A stretch of 64,000 nucleotides of DNA from Comamonas sp. KCTC 72670 (GCA_014656495.1 BNCN01000022.1:1-64000), one strand, 5' to 3'. Counted from the stretch's first letter, positions 38,349-50,535 are shown. Program-made: numbers and translations. Notes: generated by a model not told the origin, from the sequence alone.

Positions 38349-38933
38349 CAATCCCGCAAGCGTCGAAGCAACGATGAGCGCAGCGCCGCCACCCGGCAGG
38401 CCCTGGTGAGCGCCAGCCGGGCGTTGTTCGTGGAGAAGGGGTACGCGCAGACGTCGACGCCGGAGGTGGTGGCGGCGGCCGAGGTGACCCGGGGCGCGCT
38501 CTATCACCACTTCGCGGACAAGCAGGCGCTGCTGCGGGCGGTGCTCGAGCGGGAGTTCGCGGAGCTGCGCGGCGCCATCGATGCGTCAGCGCCCGCTTCC
38601 CTGGGCCCCAGGGAGGCCCTCATCGCGGGGAGCCTGGCGTACCTGGACGCGATGGCCGTCCCGGGCAGGACGCGCCTGCTCCTCGTGGACGGGCCCGCGG
38701 TGTTTGGCCATGCGGAGCTGATGGCCCTGGATGAAGCCTCCGCGGCGGGCTCACTGCGGGAGGGCCTCGCGGCCGTCCTGGGCGACGGGCCGGTGGTTCC
38801 CGCGCTCGCCAGCCTCTTGTCGGCCGCGTTCGACCGAGCGGCCCTGGCCATCAGCACGGGCGGCGACGCCCAGGTCTACCGCGAGGCGATGCTCACGCTC
38901 ATCGAGCGCGTCATCGCGGGCGCCGGCCCTTGA
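38346..38933 (+). CDS. TetR-family transcriptional regulator
   Basis: The 195-residue repressor has an N-terminal helix-turn-helix domain ([56 protein letters not shown]) and a helical ligand domain without a known signature. Location and the palindrome overlapping its start point to autoregulation and control of the VOC gene. ATG 38346 is used; ATG 38322 would add eight residues. Its last 23 bases overlap the convergent membrane-protein gene. Confidence 0.92.
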   Translation: MQSRKRRSNDERSAATRQALVSASRALFVEKGYAQTSTPEVVAAAEVTRGALYHHFADKQALLRAVLEREFAELRGAIDASAPASLGPREALIAGSLAYLDAMAVPGRTRLLLVDGPAVFGHAELMALDEASAAGSLREGLAAVLGDGPVVPALASLLSAAFDRAALAISTGGDAQVYREAMLTLIERVIAGAGP

Positions 38934-39336
38934 GCGGCAGGGGCTGCAGCGTGTTGGACGCCGCGTCGCGGGACAGGACCGTGGTCAGGTGGACCAGGTT
39001 GGCACCGATGAGATAGGCGGCGAGGGCGGCGACGATGCGCAGCGCGAGGAGCGAGGGCGGGACGGGGAAGAGGTCGCGAGCCTGGAGCCACTCGAGCGTC
39101 TGCGGCGCGGAGGCGGCGTTGCAGGTGGCCACCACGCCCAGCAGCACGGCCAGCTGGAGGAGGCTGAAGACGGTGTTGGCCCGGGAGTGGACCACGCCCA
39201 TGAGCCCGCCCGCCCGCTCCCGGAGATGGGGCATGACGAGCTTCGTCAGCAGGACGCCCTGGACGAGGCCCACGGCCAGCGGGACGAAGATTTCGGCCAG
39301 GGTCCTGAGTGTCTGGGGTTGCTCGCTCCATTCCAT
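38911..39336 (-). CDS. Four-helix membrane protein, 141 residues
   Basis: Hydrophobic helices lie at about 12-32 (LAEIFVPLAVGLVQGVLLTK), 54-72 (SLLQLAVLLGVVATC) and 95-120 (LLALRIVAALAAYLIGANLV). An HSRANTV motif lies between the first two. The layout resembles DUF1772/DUF4149-type small membrane proteins. Function unknown. It overlaps the TetR gene end by 23 bases and follows the encapsulin operon on the same strand after a 134-bp gap. Confidence 0.65.
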   Translation of the reverse strand: MEWSEQPQTLRTLAEIFVPLAVGLVQGVLLTKLVMPHLRERAGGLMGVVHSRANTVFSLLQLAVLLGVVATCNAASAPQTLEWLQARDLFPVPPSLLALRIVAALAAYLIGANLVHLTTVLSRDAASNTLQPLPLKGRRPR

Positions 39337-39374
39337 GGCCGGGACGATGCTTCGTCACGCCCAGGGAATCAACA

Positions 39375-39404
39375 CGGGCCGCCGGTCGACGGATGCGGCC
39401 CGTC
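39375..39404 (-). terminator. Hairpin after the encapsulin operon
   Basis: A perfect 9-bp stem (ACGGGCCGC 39375-39383 with GCGGCCCGT 39396-39404, loop 12) lies 66 bases after the last encapsulin stop. There is no T tract, so it may be a Rho-assisted or mRNA-stabilising structure. Confidence 0.4.
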
Positions 39405-39470
39405 CGCGTCTCAGGCGACACGGCGGGGACAGGCCTTGAGCCCGGACCCGCCGCGTCACCTGCTGGAACC

Positions 39471-40871
39471 TCAGACGCCGAGCTCCACGTTCTCCATCAC
39501 ACCCAGCGCGTCCGGGATGAGGAGCGCCGCGGAGAAGTAGGTGCTCACCAGGTAGTTGGTGAGCGCCTTGTCGGTGACGTCCATTCGGCGCACGGAGAGC
39601 CCGGGCTCCACTTCGTCCGGCAGGCCCGTGCGGCGCAGGCCCACGACGCCCTGGTCCTCCTGGCCGGTGCGCAGCACCAGGATGGAGCTGGTGCGCTGCT
39701 CGGTGATGGGAATCTTGTCACACGGCAGCATGGGGACGCCGCGCCAGGCCATGCAGGGGCTGCCCTGGACGTCGACGACGGTGGGGTAGATGCCCCGGCG
39801 CGTGCACTCCCGGCCGAACGCCGCGATGGTGCGCGGGTGGGCCAGGAAGAAGCGCGACTTCCTGCGCCGGCTCAGCAGCTCGTCCATGTCGTCGGGCGTG
39901 GGCGGCCCGTTGCGGGTGTGGATGCGCTGCTTGAGGTCGGCGTTGTGCAGCAGGCCGAAGTCGCGGTTGTTGATGAGCTCGTGCTCCTGCCGCTCCTTCA
40001 GCGCTTCAATCGTCAGCCGGAGCTGCTGGTCCGTCTGGTCCATGGGGTCGCTGAAGAGGTCGGAGACGCGCGTGTGGACCCGGAGCACCGTCTGGGCCAC
40101 GCTCAGCTCGTACTCGCGCGGCGCCAGCTCGTAGTCCACGTAGCCGCCCTGGATGGACGGCTCGCCGGCGTGGCCCGCGGCCATGGGGATGGCGGCCTGG
40201 CCCATCTTGTCCTGGGGCTTCTTCAGCCGCTCCCGGAACTTCTCCACCTGGGCGCGCAGCGTGGCGGACCGGGCAATCAGGTCCTCGAAGTCCTTCTGGG
40301 GCAGGGACAGCACCGTGCAAGGCGTGGTGGCCTTCACGGTGAAGTCCCAGACGTCGTCGGACTCCGCCACGGCCTGGTCGCCGAAGTGGTCGCCGTCCGC
40401 CAGCACGTCCAGGGTGACCTGCTCGCCGTAGGGTCCTTCGCGCAGCTTGCGCGCCTTGCCGTGGGCCAGCAGGAACACGTGCTCGGCGGACGTGCCCGCG
40501 GTGACGATGACGTCACCGGCCTTGTAGTGCGCCTGGGTGAAGCGGTTGGCCAGGGCCTGAATCACCTCGTCATCGGCGCTCAGCCCGCGCAGCAGCGGCA
40601 GCTTGAGCAGCTCCTGGGGGATGATCTGCACCTTCGCGCCGATGTTGCTGAACACGAGGCGGTCGTCCGCCACCGCGTAGCTCAGGCGCCGGTTGACGCG
40701 GTACGTGCCGCCCGTCACCTCCACCCACGGCAGCATGCGCAGCAGCCACCGGGGGCTGATGCCCTGCATCTGGGGGACGGTCTTGGTCGTCGTCGCGAGC
40801 TGCCGCGCCCCGGCGGTGCTCAGGCTCAACCGCGCCGCGTCGTCAGCGCCCGTCTTCAATGGATTCGCCAT
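39471..40871 (-). CDS. Family 2B encapsulin shell protein (second shell paralogue)
   Basis: The 466-residue protein would be one of two subunits of an HK97-fold protein compartment. The N-terminal arm has the family 2 signature [20 protein letters not shown] (residues 22-41). An inserted cyclic-nucleotide-binding-like domain spans about 95-212 ([38 protein letters not shown]). The remaining HK97 P- and A-domain parts follow ([54 protein letters not shown]). It closely resembles the upstream paralogue over its full length. GAGAGG lies eight bases before ATG 40871 and the gap to the upstream shell gene is 36 bp. Automated annotation would probably call it a Crp/Fnr protein; it has no helix-turn-helix. 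Confidence 0.93.
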   Translation of the reverse strand: MANPLKTGADDAARLSLSTAGARQLATTTKTVPQMQGISPRWLLRMLPWVEVTGGTYRVNRRLSYAVADDRLVFSNIGAKVQIIPQELLKLPLLRGLSADDEVIQALANRFTQAHYKAGDVIVTAGTSAEHVFLLAHGKARKLREGPYGEQVTLDVLADGDHFGDQAVAESDDVWDFTVKATTPCTVLSLPQKDFEDLIARSATLRAQVEKFRERLKKPQDKMGQAAIPMAAGHAGEPSIQGGYVDYELAPREYELSVAQTVLRVHTRVSDLFSDPMDQTDQQLRLTIEALKERQEHELINNRDFGLLHNADLKQRIHTRNGPPTPDDMDELLSRRRKSRFFLAHPRTIAAFGRECTRRGIYPTVVDVQGSPCMAWRGVPMLPCDKIPITEQRTSSILVLRTGQEDQGVVGLRRTGLPDEVEPGLSVRRMDVTDKALTNYLVSTYFSAALLIPDALGVMENVELGV

Positions 40872-40907
40872 GTGAAACCTCTCACGTCGTCCGGATTGAA
40901 GGGGGGA

Positions 40908-42317
40908 CTAGTCGCCGCGGCCGATTTCGACGCTCTCCAGGATGCCCAGCGCGTCCGGCACCAGGACGGCCGCGGAGAAGTAGCTGGTGACCAGGTAGTT
41001 GATGATGGCCTTCTCGTTGATGCCCATGAAGCGGACGTTGAGGCCGGGCTCGACCTCGTCCGGGATGGCGCCCGGGTGCAGGCCGACGACGCCCTGGTTC
41101 TTCTCACCCGCGCGCATCAGCATGATGGACGTGGTGCGGGACTCGCTGACGGGAATCTTGTTGCAGGGGAAGATGGGGACGCCGCGCCACGACGGCACCA
41201 TGTTGCCGTTGAAGTCCACGCTGGTGGGGTAGATGCCCTTGCGGCTGCACTCCTGGCCGAACGCCGCGATGGCGCGCGGGTGGGCCAGGAAGAAGGACGG
41301 CTCCTTCCACACGGTGGCCAGCAGCTCGTCCATGTCGTCCGGCGTCGGCGGGCCGTGGCGGGTGTGGATGCGCTGCTTGAGGTCGGCGTTGTGCAGCAGG
41401 CCGAAGTTCTTGTTGTTGACGAGCTCGTGCTCCTTGCGCTCCTTCAGCGCTTCAATCGTCAGCCGGAGCTGCTGCTCCGTCTGGTTCATGGGCTCGTTGA
41501 AGAGGTCGGCGACGCGGCTGTGAATCTGGAGGACCGTCTGGGCCACGCTCAGCTCGTACTCGCGGGGCGACGTCTCGTAGTCCACGTAGGTGCCCGGCAG
41601 CACGGGCTCGCCGGAGTGGCCGGCGGCCAGCTCGATTTCGGCCTGGCCGGTGGTGTCCTGCTTCTTCTTCGAGCGGGCCTTGAACTGGTCGATGTGCTTC
41701 TGCAGCGACGGGGACTGGGCCACCACGGCCTCGAAGTCCGACTGCTGGAGAATCAGCACGGTGGACGCCGTGACGGCCTTGGCCGTGAACTGCCAGTAGT
41801 CCTGCGACTCCAGCAGGGCCTCGTAGCTGTAGTGGTCGCCGTCCGCCAGCACGCCGAGCACCGTGGCGTCGCCGTACTTGCCGGCGCCAATCATGTTCAC
41901 CTTGCCGTGGGCGATGAGGACGATGCAGTCGGCTTCCTTGCCCACCTCGGTGATGACCTCACCGGCCTTGTACGTCTTCTGCTCGAAGCGGTTGGCCAGC
42001 GCGGTGAGCACCTCCACGTCGTCGTAGCTGCGCAGCAGGGGCAGCTCGCACAGCTCCTGCGGAATCACCTGCACCTTGGCGCCGGTGGTGGTGAAGGTGA
42101 CGCGGCCGTCGCCCACGGCGTAGCTCAGCCGGCGGTTGACGCGGTACACGCCGCCGGACACCTGCACCCAGGGCAGCAGCTTGAGCAGCCACCGCGAGGA
42201 GATGCCCTGCATCTGCGGAACGGACTTGGTCGTCGTCGCGAGCTGCCGCGCCGCGGCCGTCCCGAGGCTCAACTGGGACTTCTCGGAATCGCCACCCGGC
42301 TTGATGATGTTCGACAT
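40908..42317 (-). CDS. Family 2B encapsulin shell protein (first shell paralogue)
   Basis: The 469-residue subunit has the family 2 arm ([20 protein letters not shown], 23-42). The E-loop region follows ([20 protein letters not shown]), then a cNMP-binding-like insertion at about 95-212 ([40 protein letters not shown]). The HK97 core ends [20 protein letters not shown]. The phosphate-cassette arginine of true cAMP receptors is absent. It is placed 26 bp after the geosmin synthase gene and 36 bp before the second shell gene, so all three are one operon. ATG 42317 has AAAGG upstream; in-frame codons further up lie inside the synthase gene. Known family 2B shells enclose terpene cyclases. Confidence 0.93.
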   Translation of the reverse strand: MSNIIKPGGDSEKSQLSLGTAAARQLATTTKSVPQMQGISSRWLLKLLPWVQVSGGVYRVNRRLSYAVGDGRVTFTTTGAKVQVIPQELCELPLLRSYDDVEVLTALANRFEQKTYKAGEVITEVGKEADCIVLIAHGKVNMIGAGKYGDATVLGVLADGDHYSYEALLESQDYWQFTAKAVTASTVLILQQSDFEAVVAQSPSLQKHIDQFKARSKKKQDTTGQAEIELAAGHSGEPVLPGTYVDYETSPREYELSVAQTVLQIHSRVADLFNEPMNQTEQQLRLTIEALKERKEHELVNNKNFGLLHNADLKQRIHTRHGPPTPDDMDELLATVWKEPSFFLAHPRAIAAFGQECSRKGIYPTSVDFNGNMVPSWRGVPIFPCNKIPVSESRTTSIMLMRAGEKNQGVVGLHPGAIPDEVEPGLNVRFMGINEKAIINYLVTSYFSAAVLVPDALGILESVEIGRGD

Positions 42318-42343
42318 GACTGGCCTTTCGAGTTGAATGGAAA

Positions 42344-44629
<2,286 letters not shown>

Positions 44630-44639
44630 TCAGGGCAGC

Positions 44640-44669
44640 CTTATAGTTAGGCACTGAACGCTTATCCAA
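44640..44669 (-). promoter_or_regulatory. Promoter of the geosmin-encapsulin operon
   Basis: On the minus strand, TTGGAT (44669-44664) and TATAAG (44645-44640) are separated by 18 bases and lie in A+T-rich DNA. The predicted start is about 22 bases before ATG 44611. A housekeeping-sigma-type promoter is likely. Confidence 0.65.
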
Positions 44670-44716
44670 GCCTTTCCTGCATAAAATATTTAGCTTCGAA
44701 GTCCTGATTTACCCCC

Positions 44717-44751
44717 TTGGCACACGGGAAAATGCTTCTCCCGTGTGCCAA
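44717..44751. terminator. Perfect 13-bp stem-loop between the OmpA and geosmin genes
   Basis: TTGGCACACGGGA (44717-44729) pairs perfectly with TCCCGTGTGCCAA (44739-44751), loop nine. It lies 26 bases after the OmpA-gene stop in the direction of transcription and about 50 bases upstream of the geosmin -35 box. No T tract follows on either strand. Confidence 0.6.
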
Positions 44752-44776
44752 TTGGGTCTCGCGATAAGTCTCGTTT

Positions 44777-46330
44777 TTATTCACCAGTAGTGCTGGTGAC
44801 GAACTCCACGCGACGGTTCGCGCTGCGTCCCTCATGCGTCTCATTGGACGCAATGGGTTGGTCGGGACCGAAGCCCTTCGCGGTGAGACGTGAGCTCTCA
44901 ATACCTTGTTGAATGAGATATTGGCGCACCGCGTCCGCGCGTTCCTGGCTCAGTGTGCGATTGAGCTCTTCGGGGCCCGTGTTGTCCGTGTGTCCTTCGA
45001 TGCGGAGCGAGACACGGGGGTTTGCCTTCAGGTAGTCCGCCACGGCATCCAGGTTCCGACGCTCCGAGTCGGACAGGGTCGACTGACCCACTGGGAATTG
45101 GACGTGGTGCTCCGTGGGCAGGCGTGACGGTGCCTCGGGCGGGGGGGCCTGGGTCACAGGCTCGGGCTTGGGCTCCGGCTTGGGTTCGGGGCAGCCACGG
45201 TGGGCGGCGACGCCGGCCTCGTTGGGGCACGCGTCCTCGCGGTCGACGACGCCGTCGCCATCCGAGTCGGTGTCCGGGCAGCCGTCATTCTCCGGCGGGC
45301 CGGCCTCCAGCGGGCAGCGGTCCTGGCCGTTGGGCACCGTGTCGCCGTCGTCGTCGTTCGCGGGGCACTGCTCGGGCGTGGGGCTCCGTCCGCTCCGGCA
45401 GACGTCCTGCTGGGTGGCCGTCTCCGGAGCCCAGGCGATGCCCGCGGCCGCGCGGATGGACGGCGTGCCGGGGATGTCGGTGAAGCCGTGGCCCAGGATG
45501 CCGAAGGCCTCGAAGCCACCACCGAAGGGCATCCGCACGCCGCCGAGCAGCTCCAGCGCGATGTCCCGCTCCACGAGCGATTCGGCCGCTTGCAGCGCGA
45601 CTTCGGCGCGGAGTCCCTTTCCGCGCGTGGAGACGACGATGCCCTGCTCCAACTCGGTGCCGAAGTCCCGGCCGGGCTCGTTCTCCGTGGAGCGGATGCG
45701 CACGCCCGCGCTCGCGCCCAGGACGATGGGGCCCAGTTCCCGGCTCACCGCCACGCGGGGCGCGACCTGGAGCCCCGCCCAGCCCTGCTGCCGGCCGAAG
45801 GCGCTCGCCGTGCCACCGGGCGTGCCCACGTCCAGGCCCAGGCTGAGGAACACCGGGGCGCCCTCCTCGCGCCGCAGCAGCGCGTAGCGGGCGCCGAGCT
45901 CCGGCGTGCCCAGACCGAAGGACCGGGGGGCGGAGATGCCGACCAGCGAGTCCGCGCCGCTGCCGCCCTGGTGGAGGATGACCGGCAGGCGCGCGGACAG
46001 CTCCAGGCGGTCGGTGGGAGACCAGGCGCCCGCGAGCCACCCCGCGACGCGATAGTCGATGATGGAGCGCTCCGGGCCATCACTGCCCTTGAGCAGGAGG
46101 ATGCCGCGCTCGTAGTTGGCCATGAGCATCAACCGGTAGGCGCCCTCGGGGAGCACGTTACCGGTGTCCACGAGCATGGAGTCCGTGGCGGCGGGGGTGA
46201 AGCGCAGCCGCTCCAGGTCGATGGGGACGAGGGGGCTCGAGGTGCTTTGGGCGAAGGCGGTGGGGGCGACTGACGCCAGGAGCGCGGACAGTGCCCAGCT
46301 CCGAACCTGAGTACGCAAGGTGAGGTCCAT
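44777..46330 (-). CDS. OmpA-family protein with TSP3 repeats
   Basis: The 517-residue outer-membrane protein has a Sec signal peptide (cleaved after AFA, residue 27) and a beta-barrel of about 290 residues. Calcium-binding thrombospondin type 3 repeats follow (NDDDGDTVPNGQDRCPLEAG; DTDSDGDGVVDREDACPNEA). A Pro/Glu linker leads to a C-terminal OmpA peptidoglycan-binding domain (VQFPVGQSTLSDSERRNLDA; RIEGHTDNTG; SANRRVEF). It would link outer membrane and cell wall. It starts 24 bp after the kelch-protein gene stop, so the two form one operon. ATG 46330. Confidence 0.92.
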   Translation of the reverse strand: MDLTLRTQVRSWALSALLASVAPTAFAQSTSSPLVPIDLERLRFTPAATDSMLVDTGNVLPEGAYRLMLMANYERGILLLKGSDGPERSIIDYRVAGWLAGAWSPTDRLELSARLPVILHQGGSGADSLVGISAPRSFGLGTPELGARYALLRREEGAPVFLSLGLDVGTPGGTASAFGRQQGWAGLQVAPRVAVSRELGPIVLGASAGVRIRSTENEPGRDFGTELEQGIVVSTRGKGLRAEVALQAAESLVERDIALELLGGVRMPFGGGFEAFGILGHGFTDIPGTPSIRAAAGIAWAPETATQQDVCRSGRSPTPEQCPANDDDGDTVPNGQDRCPLEAGPPENDGCPDTDSDGDGVVDREDACPNEAGVAAHRGCPEPKPEPKPEPVTQAPPPEAPSRLPTEHHVQFPVGQSTLSDSERRNLDAVADYLKANPRVSLRIEGHTDNTGPEELNRTLSQERADAVRQYLIQQGIESSRLTAKGFGPDQPIASNETHEGRSANRRVEFVTSTTGE

Positions 46331-46354
46331 TCTGGAAAGTGGGAGTCGTACGGG

Positions 46355-49300
46355 TCAGCGCGAGACGTGACGCGAGCGGCGGCGCAGCCCGCTCCACGAG
46401 GTCAGAATCACCAGGAAGGCCAGCGCGGAGGCGGTGCCGCCCCCCGTGCTCTGACAGCCACCTCCCGCGATGGAGATGACCGTCGCCTGGACGGTGACCT
46501 GGAACGTGCACCGGGCCTCATTGCCCGCGGCGTCCGTGGCGGTGACGGTGACGGTGTTGCTGCCGTGCCGGAAGGTGCTGCCGGAGGGAGGTGATGCCGT
46601 GACGGTGGGCGTCGAGACGTCGTCCGTGGCCTCGGGCAGCGTGAAGGTCACCGCCGCGCCCGACGCGTCATCGGAGGTCTGCTGGAGGTTCGCCGGACAG
46701 GTCAGCGCGGGCGGGGTGGTGTCCCGCACCTCGACCTGGAAGGTGCACGAGGCCTGGGCGCCGGAGCCGTCCTCCGCGGTGGCGGTGACGGTGGTGTTGC
46801 CCAGCGGCAGCGTGGCGCCCTCCGCCGGTGAATAGGTGATGGTGGGCGTGCCTCCCTGCGAGGACGCGGTCGCGGTGGCGGGCGGCCACTGGCCGGGAGC
46901 GCCATCCGGGCCCGTGGCCTCGAGGACCTGATTCTCGGGGCAGGTGATGGTCAGCGGCTGCTCCAGCTCCACGATGACGTCCGCCGTGGCCTCGGCGCTG
47001 TCCAGGCCGCAGTCGCTGGCGCGGTAGGTGAAGCTGTCCGCGCCCACGTAGCCCGCGTTGGGGGTGTACGTGAGGTTCGGGGGCGTCCCGCTCAGCGTCC
47101 CGTTCTGGGGCTGCGTGACGATGGTCCACGTCAACGGCTGGTTCTCCGCGTCCGTCGCGGTGAGCGTGACGTCCTGGGGCAGGCCGGCAATCGTGACGAT
47201 GCGCACGGCGTCGACCGTGGGGGCGGTGTTGGTGCGCACCGTCACCATCCTTCCGCCGGGAATCGCGTTGGCGAACACGGACAGGGCGTGGGGCCCCGGG
47301 GTCGTCTCCGTGGGCACGCGCACCGTCGCGCTCGTGGCCGACATGGCTGACGCGGGGAGCGTCCACAGCCGTCCGCCTTCGGCGGCGCGAAGGCGGACCA
47401 GCGGGAAGTCCGTGGGCGAGTCCAGGTAGTTGCCGCTGGACGCGCCGGAGATGCCTCGGAAGCCCCGGCCCGTGATGACGGCGGCGCAGCCCTGGAAGAG
47501 CTCATCCGGCGTCTCGACGACCGGGCGCCAGGGCGCGAGCGGGAGGCCCTCCTCGTAGCGCTCGGCCGTCGTCGCGGCGGTACCTCCCGCGAGCAGGACG
47601 TCTCCGGAGGGCAAGGCAACGGCGGCGGACCCTCCACGCCCCAGGGGCGCGCTGACCGTCGTCCACACCCGCAGGGGGCTGCCGTAGGCCTCGGCCGAGG
47701 CGACGTAGGTGGCCGGAGCGCTCAGGCCGCCCGCGACCAGGAGCGTGCCGGAGGGCATCAGGGTGGCGGTGTGGCGCCAGCGGGCCTCTGTCAGCGGGCT
47801 GTCCGGGGTCCAGGTGTTGGAAGCGGCGGAGTACCGCTCCGTGGTGGCGAGCGCCACGCCGCCCGCGGCGCCGCCCGCGGCGAGCAGCTCGCCGGTCGGC
47901 ATCAGCGTCAGCGTGAAGTGCTCACGGCCCGCGCCGAGGCCGCCCACGGGCGCCCAGGTGTTGGTGGCGGGGTCGTACACCTCCGCCGACGCCAGGGCGG
48001 CGCCACCCGTGTCACGTCCACCCGCGACGAGCACCCGGCCATCCGGCAGGAGGGCGGCGGCATGGGCGGCGCGCTCCACGGCCGGGGCGGACGCGGAGGC
48101 CCACGTCTGGGTGGCCGGGTCGTACAGCTCGGCGGAGGCGAGCGCGCCCGCGCCATCCTGGCCACCGACGACGAGCACGCGTCCATCCCGCAGGCGCGTC
48201 GCGGTGTGCGAGTGTCTCGCGCGAGCGAGCGTCCCCGCGGCGCTCCAGGTGTTCGTGGCCGGCGTGTAGCGCTCGGCCGTGGCCAGCGTGCCGCCCTCGT
48301 TCGTGCCACCGACGACGAGCACCTCGCCCGAGGCCAGCAGCGTCGCTGTCGTATCCGCTCGCGCGGTGGCGAGGCCCGCCGCCGGGGACCAGGTGTTCGC
48401 CGCCCGGTCGTACTGCGTCGCGGCCGTCAGCGCGGTGCCCGTGCTGCTCCGTCCACCCACCATGAGGACCCGGCCGTTGGACAACAGCACCATCTGCGGG
48501 TCCACTTGGGCCATGCTCAGGTTGCCCGCGGGGAACCAGCCCTGGACGCCAGGGTCGTAGACGTCCGCGGCCGCGTAGAACGTGGTGAACGGATTGGAGT
48601 GGAAGCCGCCCGTCGTGAGCACCTTGCCGGAGGGAAGCAGCGTCGTCGTGCTGTTCTCACGGCCCACCGTCATCGCGCCCGCGAGGGTCCACGTCCCGGT
48701 GGCGGGGTCGTAGAGCTCGGCGGTGGTCTGGGCGTTCCGCGCGGCGTCGGAGCCGCCGATGACGAGCACCCGGCCGTCGGGGAGCAGCGCGGCGGTGTGG
48801 CCATTGCGCGGGAGGTTCAGGCTGCCCGTGGCGGTCCAGGTGTTGGCCGCCGGGTCGTAGAGCTCGGCCTGCGTGGTGATGCCCGCCGCGGTGAATCCAC
48901 CCACGAGCAAGACGCGGCCATCGGGGAGCAGGGTGCCGGTGGCGTAGTGCCTGGGGAGCAGGGGCGGCGCGGCGGCGGTCCACGTTCCCGCCGCGGGGTC
49001 GTAGAGGTCGGCGCTGGGGACCTCGCCCGTCGCGGCGGCGAATCCGCTCACCGCGAGCACCCGTCCGTCTCGCAGTCGCGTGGCGATGTGGGCTCGCCGG
49101 ACCTGCGGCATGCTGCCGGTGGGCAGGAAGCTGTTGCTCGCGGGGTCGTAGAGCTCGGCGGTCGCGAGGCTGCTGCCGCCCGCGACCAGGAGCTGGCCGG
49201 AGTCGAGCCACGTCAGGGTGGACAGGGAGCGCGTCGCGGCCATGGGGCCCGTGGCGGACCAGGTGCCCGTGATGGGGTCGTAGATGCGCCCCGAGGTGGA

Positions 49301-50305
49301 GCCGTCCATCATCACGAGCACCCGGCCATCGGCGAGGTGCGCGGAGGAGGCGACATTGCCTGTGATCCCAGGCGCGGCCGCCGCGCTCCAGGTTCCAGTG
49401 TCGGGGTCGTAGAGCTCGGCGGAGGTCACGAAGCCCGTGCTGTTGACGCCACCGGCGACCAGCAGCTTGCCGGTGCCGAGGAGGATGCCGGTGTGCTGGG
49501 CGCGAGCGGTCGCCATGGCGGCGGTGGAGGACCAGCCCGGGTCGACGACGAGCGGCGCGGTGAGCCCGGCGAGGGAGACCTCCGTCGTGATGCGCACCTG
49601 CGCGCCTTCCACGTCGAACATGTGCGTCTTGGGGTTCGCGCGTCCACCCGCGAGCCGCGTGCTGCCTTCACGGGACTGGCCGTTCGCGTCCCGCACCACG
49701 GCGGGGTGGAAGCGGAGCACGGGACGCGCGCTGTCGTCGAGGAACTGGAGGTACTCGCCCGTGTCCTGGATGCGCCGGACGGACGGCGGCAGCGTGACGG
49801 TGTACTCCGCGCGGTGGGTCCGCTGGCGGTCCTGGGACGCCGCCGGTGCGTCCAAAATCCACGCCTCCTCGACGCGCGAGGTGTGCCACCCCTGGGCCGT
49901 GGCCGCCGTGGGCCCCACGGGCCACCACAGGTGCCGCTCGCCCTGGAACGCGGCGGTGGACTCACGGCGCAGCGCCCCCTCCGTGCTGCCCGAGGGCTGG
50001 ACGTGGAAGGTCAGCCCTCGCGTGGTCAGCGTCAGGGCGCCATCGCCCGCGAGCTGGGCCTGGAGTTGCCGGGCCGAGGGCGCGGCGGAGGCCGGTTGGG
50101 TTTCGAGGCCGGGGAAGTAGGCCTGTGTCAGCGCCAGCGCCGTGGCCGCGGACGGGGCGTATTGCCATTGCGCCAGGGCGTGGCCTCGTGCGGCGGCCAA
50201 AGCGTCGTCGCCTGGGGGCGGCGTGCCCTCCTTCCCGCATGACAGCAGGATGACGCTCCCCAAGAGGAGCAGGCGGCTGCTCCAGACCGCGCGATGTGAC
50301 TGCAT
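46355..50305 (-). CDS. Kelch-repeat surface protein with HYR domains and MYXO-CTERM tail
   Basis: The 1316-residue protein has a lipobox-like leader (VILLSC, Cys23) and an N-terminal region of unknown fold. About 13 kelch-type repeats follow (HTGILLGTGKLLVAGG ... AELYDPDTGTW), enough for two six-bladed propellers. Then come a cadherin/Ig-like domain (PTVDAVRIVTIAGLPQDVTL) and two HYR domains (ITCPENQVLEATGPDG; LTCPANLQQTSDDASG). It ends with a MYXO-CTERM signal: CQSTGG, hydrophobic helix, RRRSR. The start ATG 50305 has GGAG upstream; the much longer open frame beyond it is not coding. It is co-transcribed with the OmpA-family gene 24 bp downstream. Confidence 0.9.
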   Translation of the reverse strand: MQSHRAVWSSRLLLLGSVILLSCGKEGTPPPGDDALAAARGHALAQWQYAPSAATALALTQAYFPGLETQPASAAPSARQLQAQLAGDGALTLTTRGLTFHVQPSGSTEGALRRESTAAFQGERHLWWPVGPTAATAQGWHTSRVEEAWILDAPAASQDRQRTHRAEYTVTLPPSVRRIQDTGEYLQFLDDSARPVLRFHPAVVRDANGQSREGSTRLAGGRANPKTHMFDVEGAQVRITTEVSLAGLTAPLVVDPGWSSTAAMATARAQHTGILLGTGKLLVAGGVNSTGFVTSAELYDPDTGTWSAAAAPGITGNVASSAHLADGRVLVMMDGSTSGRIYDPITGTWSATGPMAATRSLSTLTWLDSGQLLVAGGSSLATAELYDPASNSFLPTGSMPQVRRAHIATRLRDGRVLAVSGFAAATGEVPSADLYDPAAGTWTAAAPPLLPRHYATGTLLPDGRVLLVGGFTAAGITTQAELYDPAANTWTATGSLNLPRNGHTAALLPDGRVLVIGGSDAARNAQTTAELYDPATGTWTLAGAMTVGRENSTTTLLPSGKVLTTGGFHSNPFTTFYAAADVYDPGVQGWFPAGNLSMAQVDPQMVLLSNGRVLMVGGRSSTGTALTAATQYDRAANTWSPAAGLATARADTTATLLASGEVLVVGGTNEGGTLATAERYTPATNTWSAAGTLARARHSHTATRLRDGRVLVVGGQDGAGALASAELYDPATQTWASASAPAVERAAHAAALLPDGRVLVAGGRDTGGAALASAEVYDPATNTWAPVGGLGAGREHFTLTLMPTGELLAAGGAAGGVALATTERYSAASNTWTPDSPLTEARWRHTATLMPSGTLLVAGGLSAPATYVASAEAYGSPLRVWTTVSAPLGRGGSAAVALPSGDVLLAGGTAATTAERYEEGLPLAPWRPVVETPDELFQGCAAVITGRGFRGISGASSGNYLDSPTDFPLVRLRAAEGGRLWTLPASAMSATSATVRVPTETTPGPHALSVFANAIPGGRMVTVRTNTAPTVDAVRIVTIAGLPQDVTLTATDAENQPLTWTIVTQPQNGTLSGTPPNLTYTPNAGYVGADSFTYRASDCGLDSAEATADVIVELEQPLTITCPENQVLEATGPDGAPGQWPPATATASSQGGTPTITYSPAEGATLPLGNTTVTATAEDGSGAQASCTFQVEVRDTTPPALTCPANLQQTSDDASGAAVTFTLPEATDDVSTPTVTASPPSGSTFRHGSNTVTVTATDAAGNEARCTFQVTVQATVISIAGGGCQSTGGGTASALAFLVILTSWSGLRRRSRHVSR

Positions 50306-50535
50306 CCAGGGACTCCGGTTCGAAAGGAGCGGCGGGCCGGCGGGAGCCAGGACCCGGCCGCTGTGAGACAGACCGGGGTGGATTATCCGGGTCTCGCTCT
50401 CATGGGCAACGCAGACCGTGTCTCCTGGACGGAATGCCCGGGGCCAAAGGGCCCGCGTCGCTGGAAGCTTCCGCCCTGCCTGTCGAAAGTGTCTCGCGCG
50501 GCCTCCTTCCTTGACGGGGGGATGAGGGGGCGCTA

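Noticed and set aside
39471-42317. Reading the two shell genes as Crp/Fnr-type transcription factors
   Set aside because: Only the cNMP-like insertion resembles CRP. There is no helix-turn-helix, and the flanking parts carry the encapsulin arm and HK97 features.
47771-50242. Long plus-strand open frame of about 823 codons
   Set aside because: It is antisense to the kelch-repeat gene and shows Gly/Arg/His-rich repetitive sequence that mirrors the kelch repeats. No start site or family.
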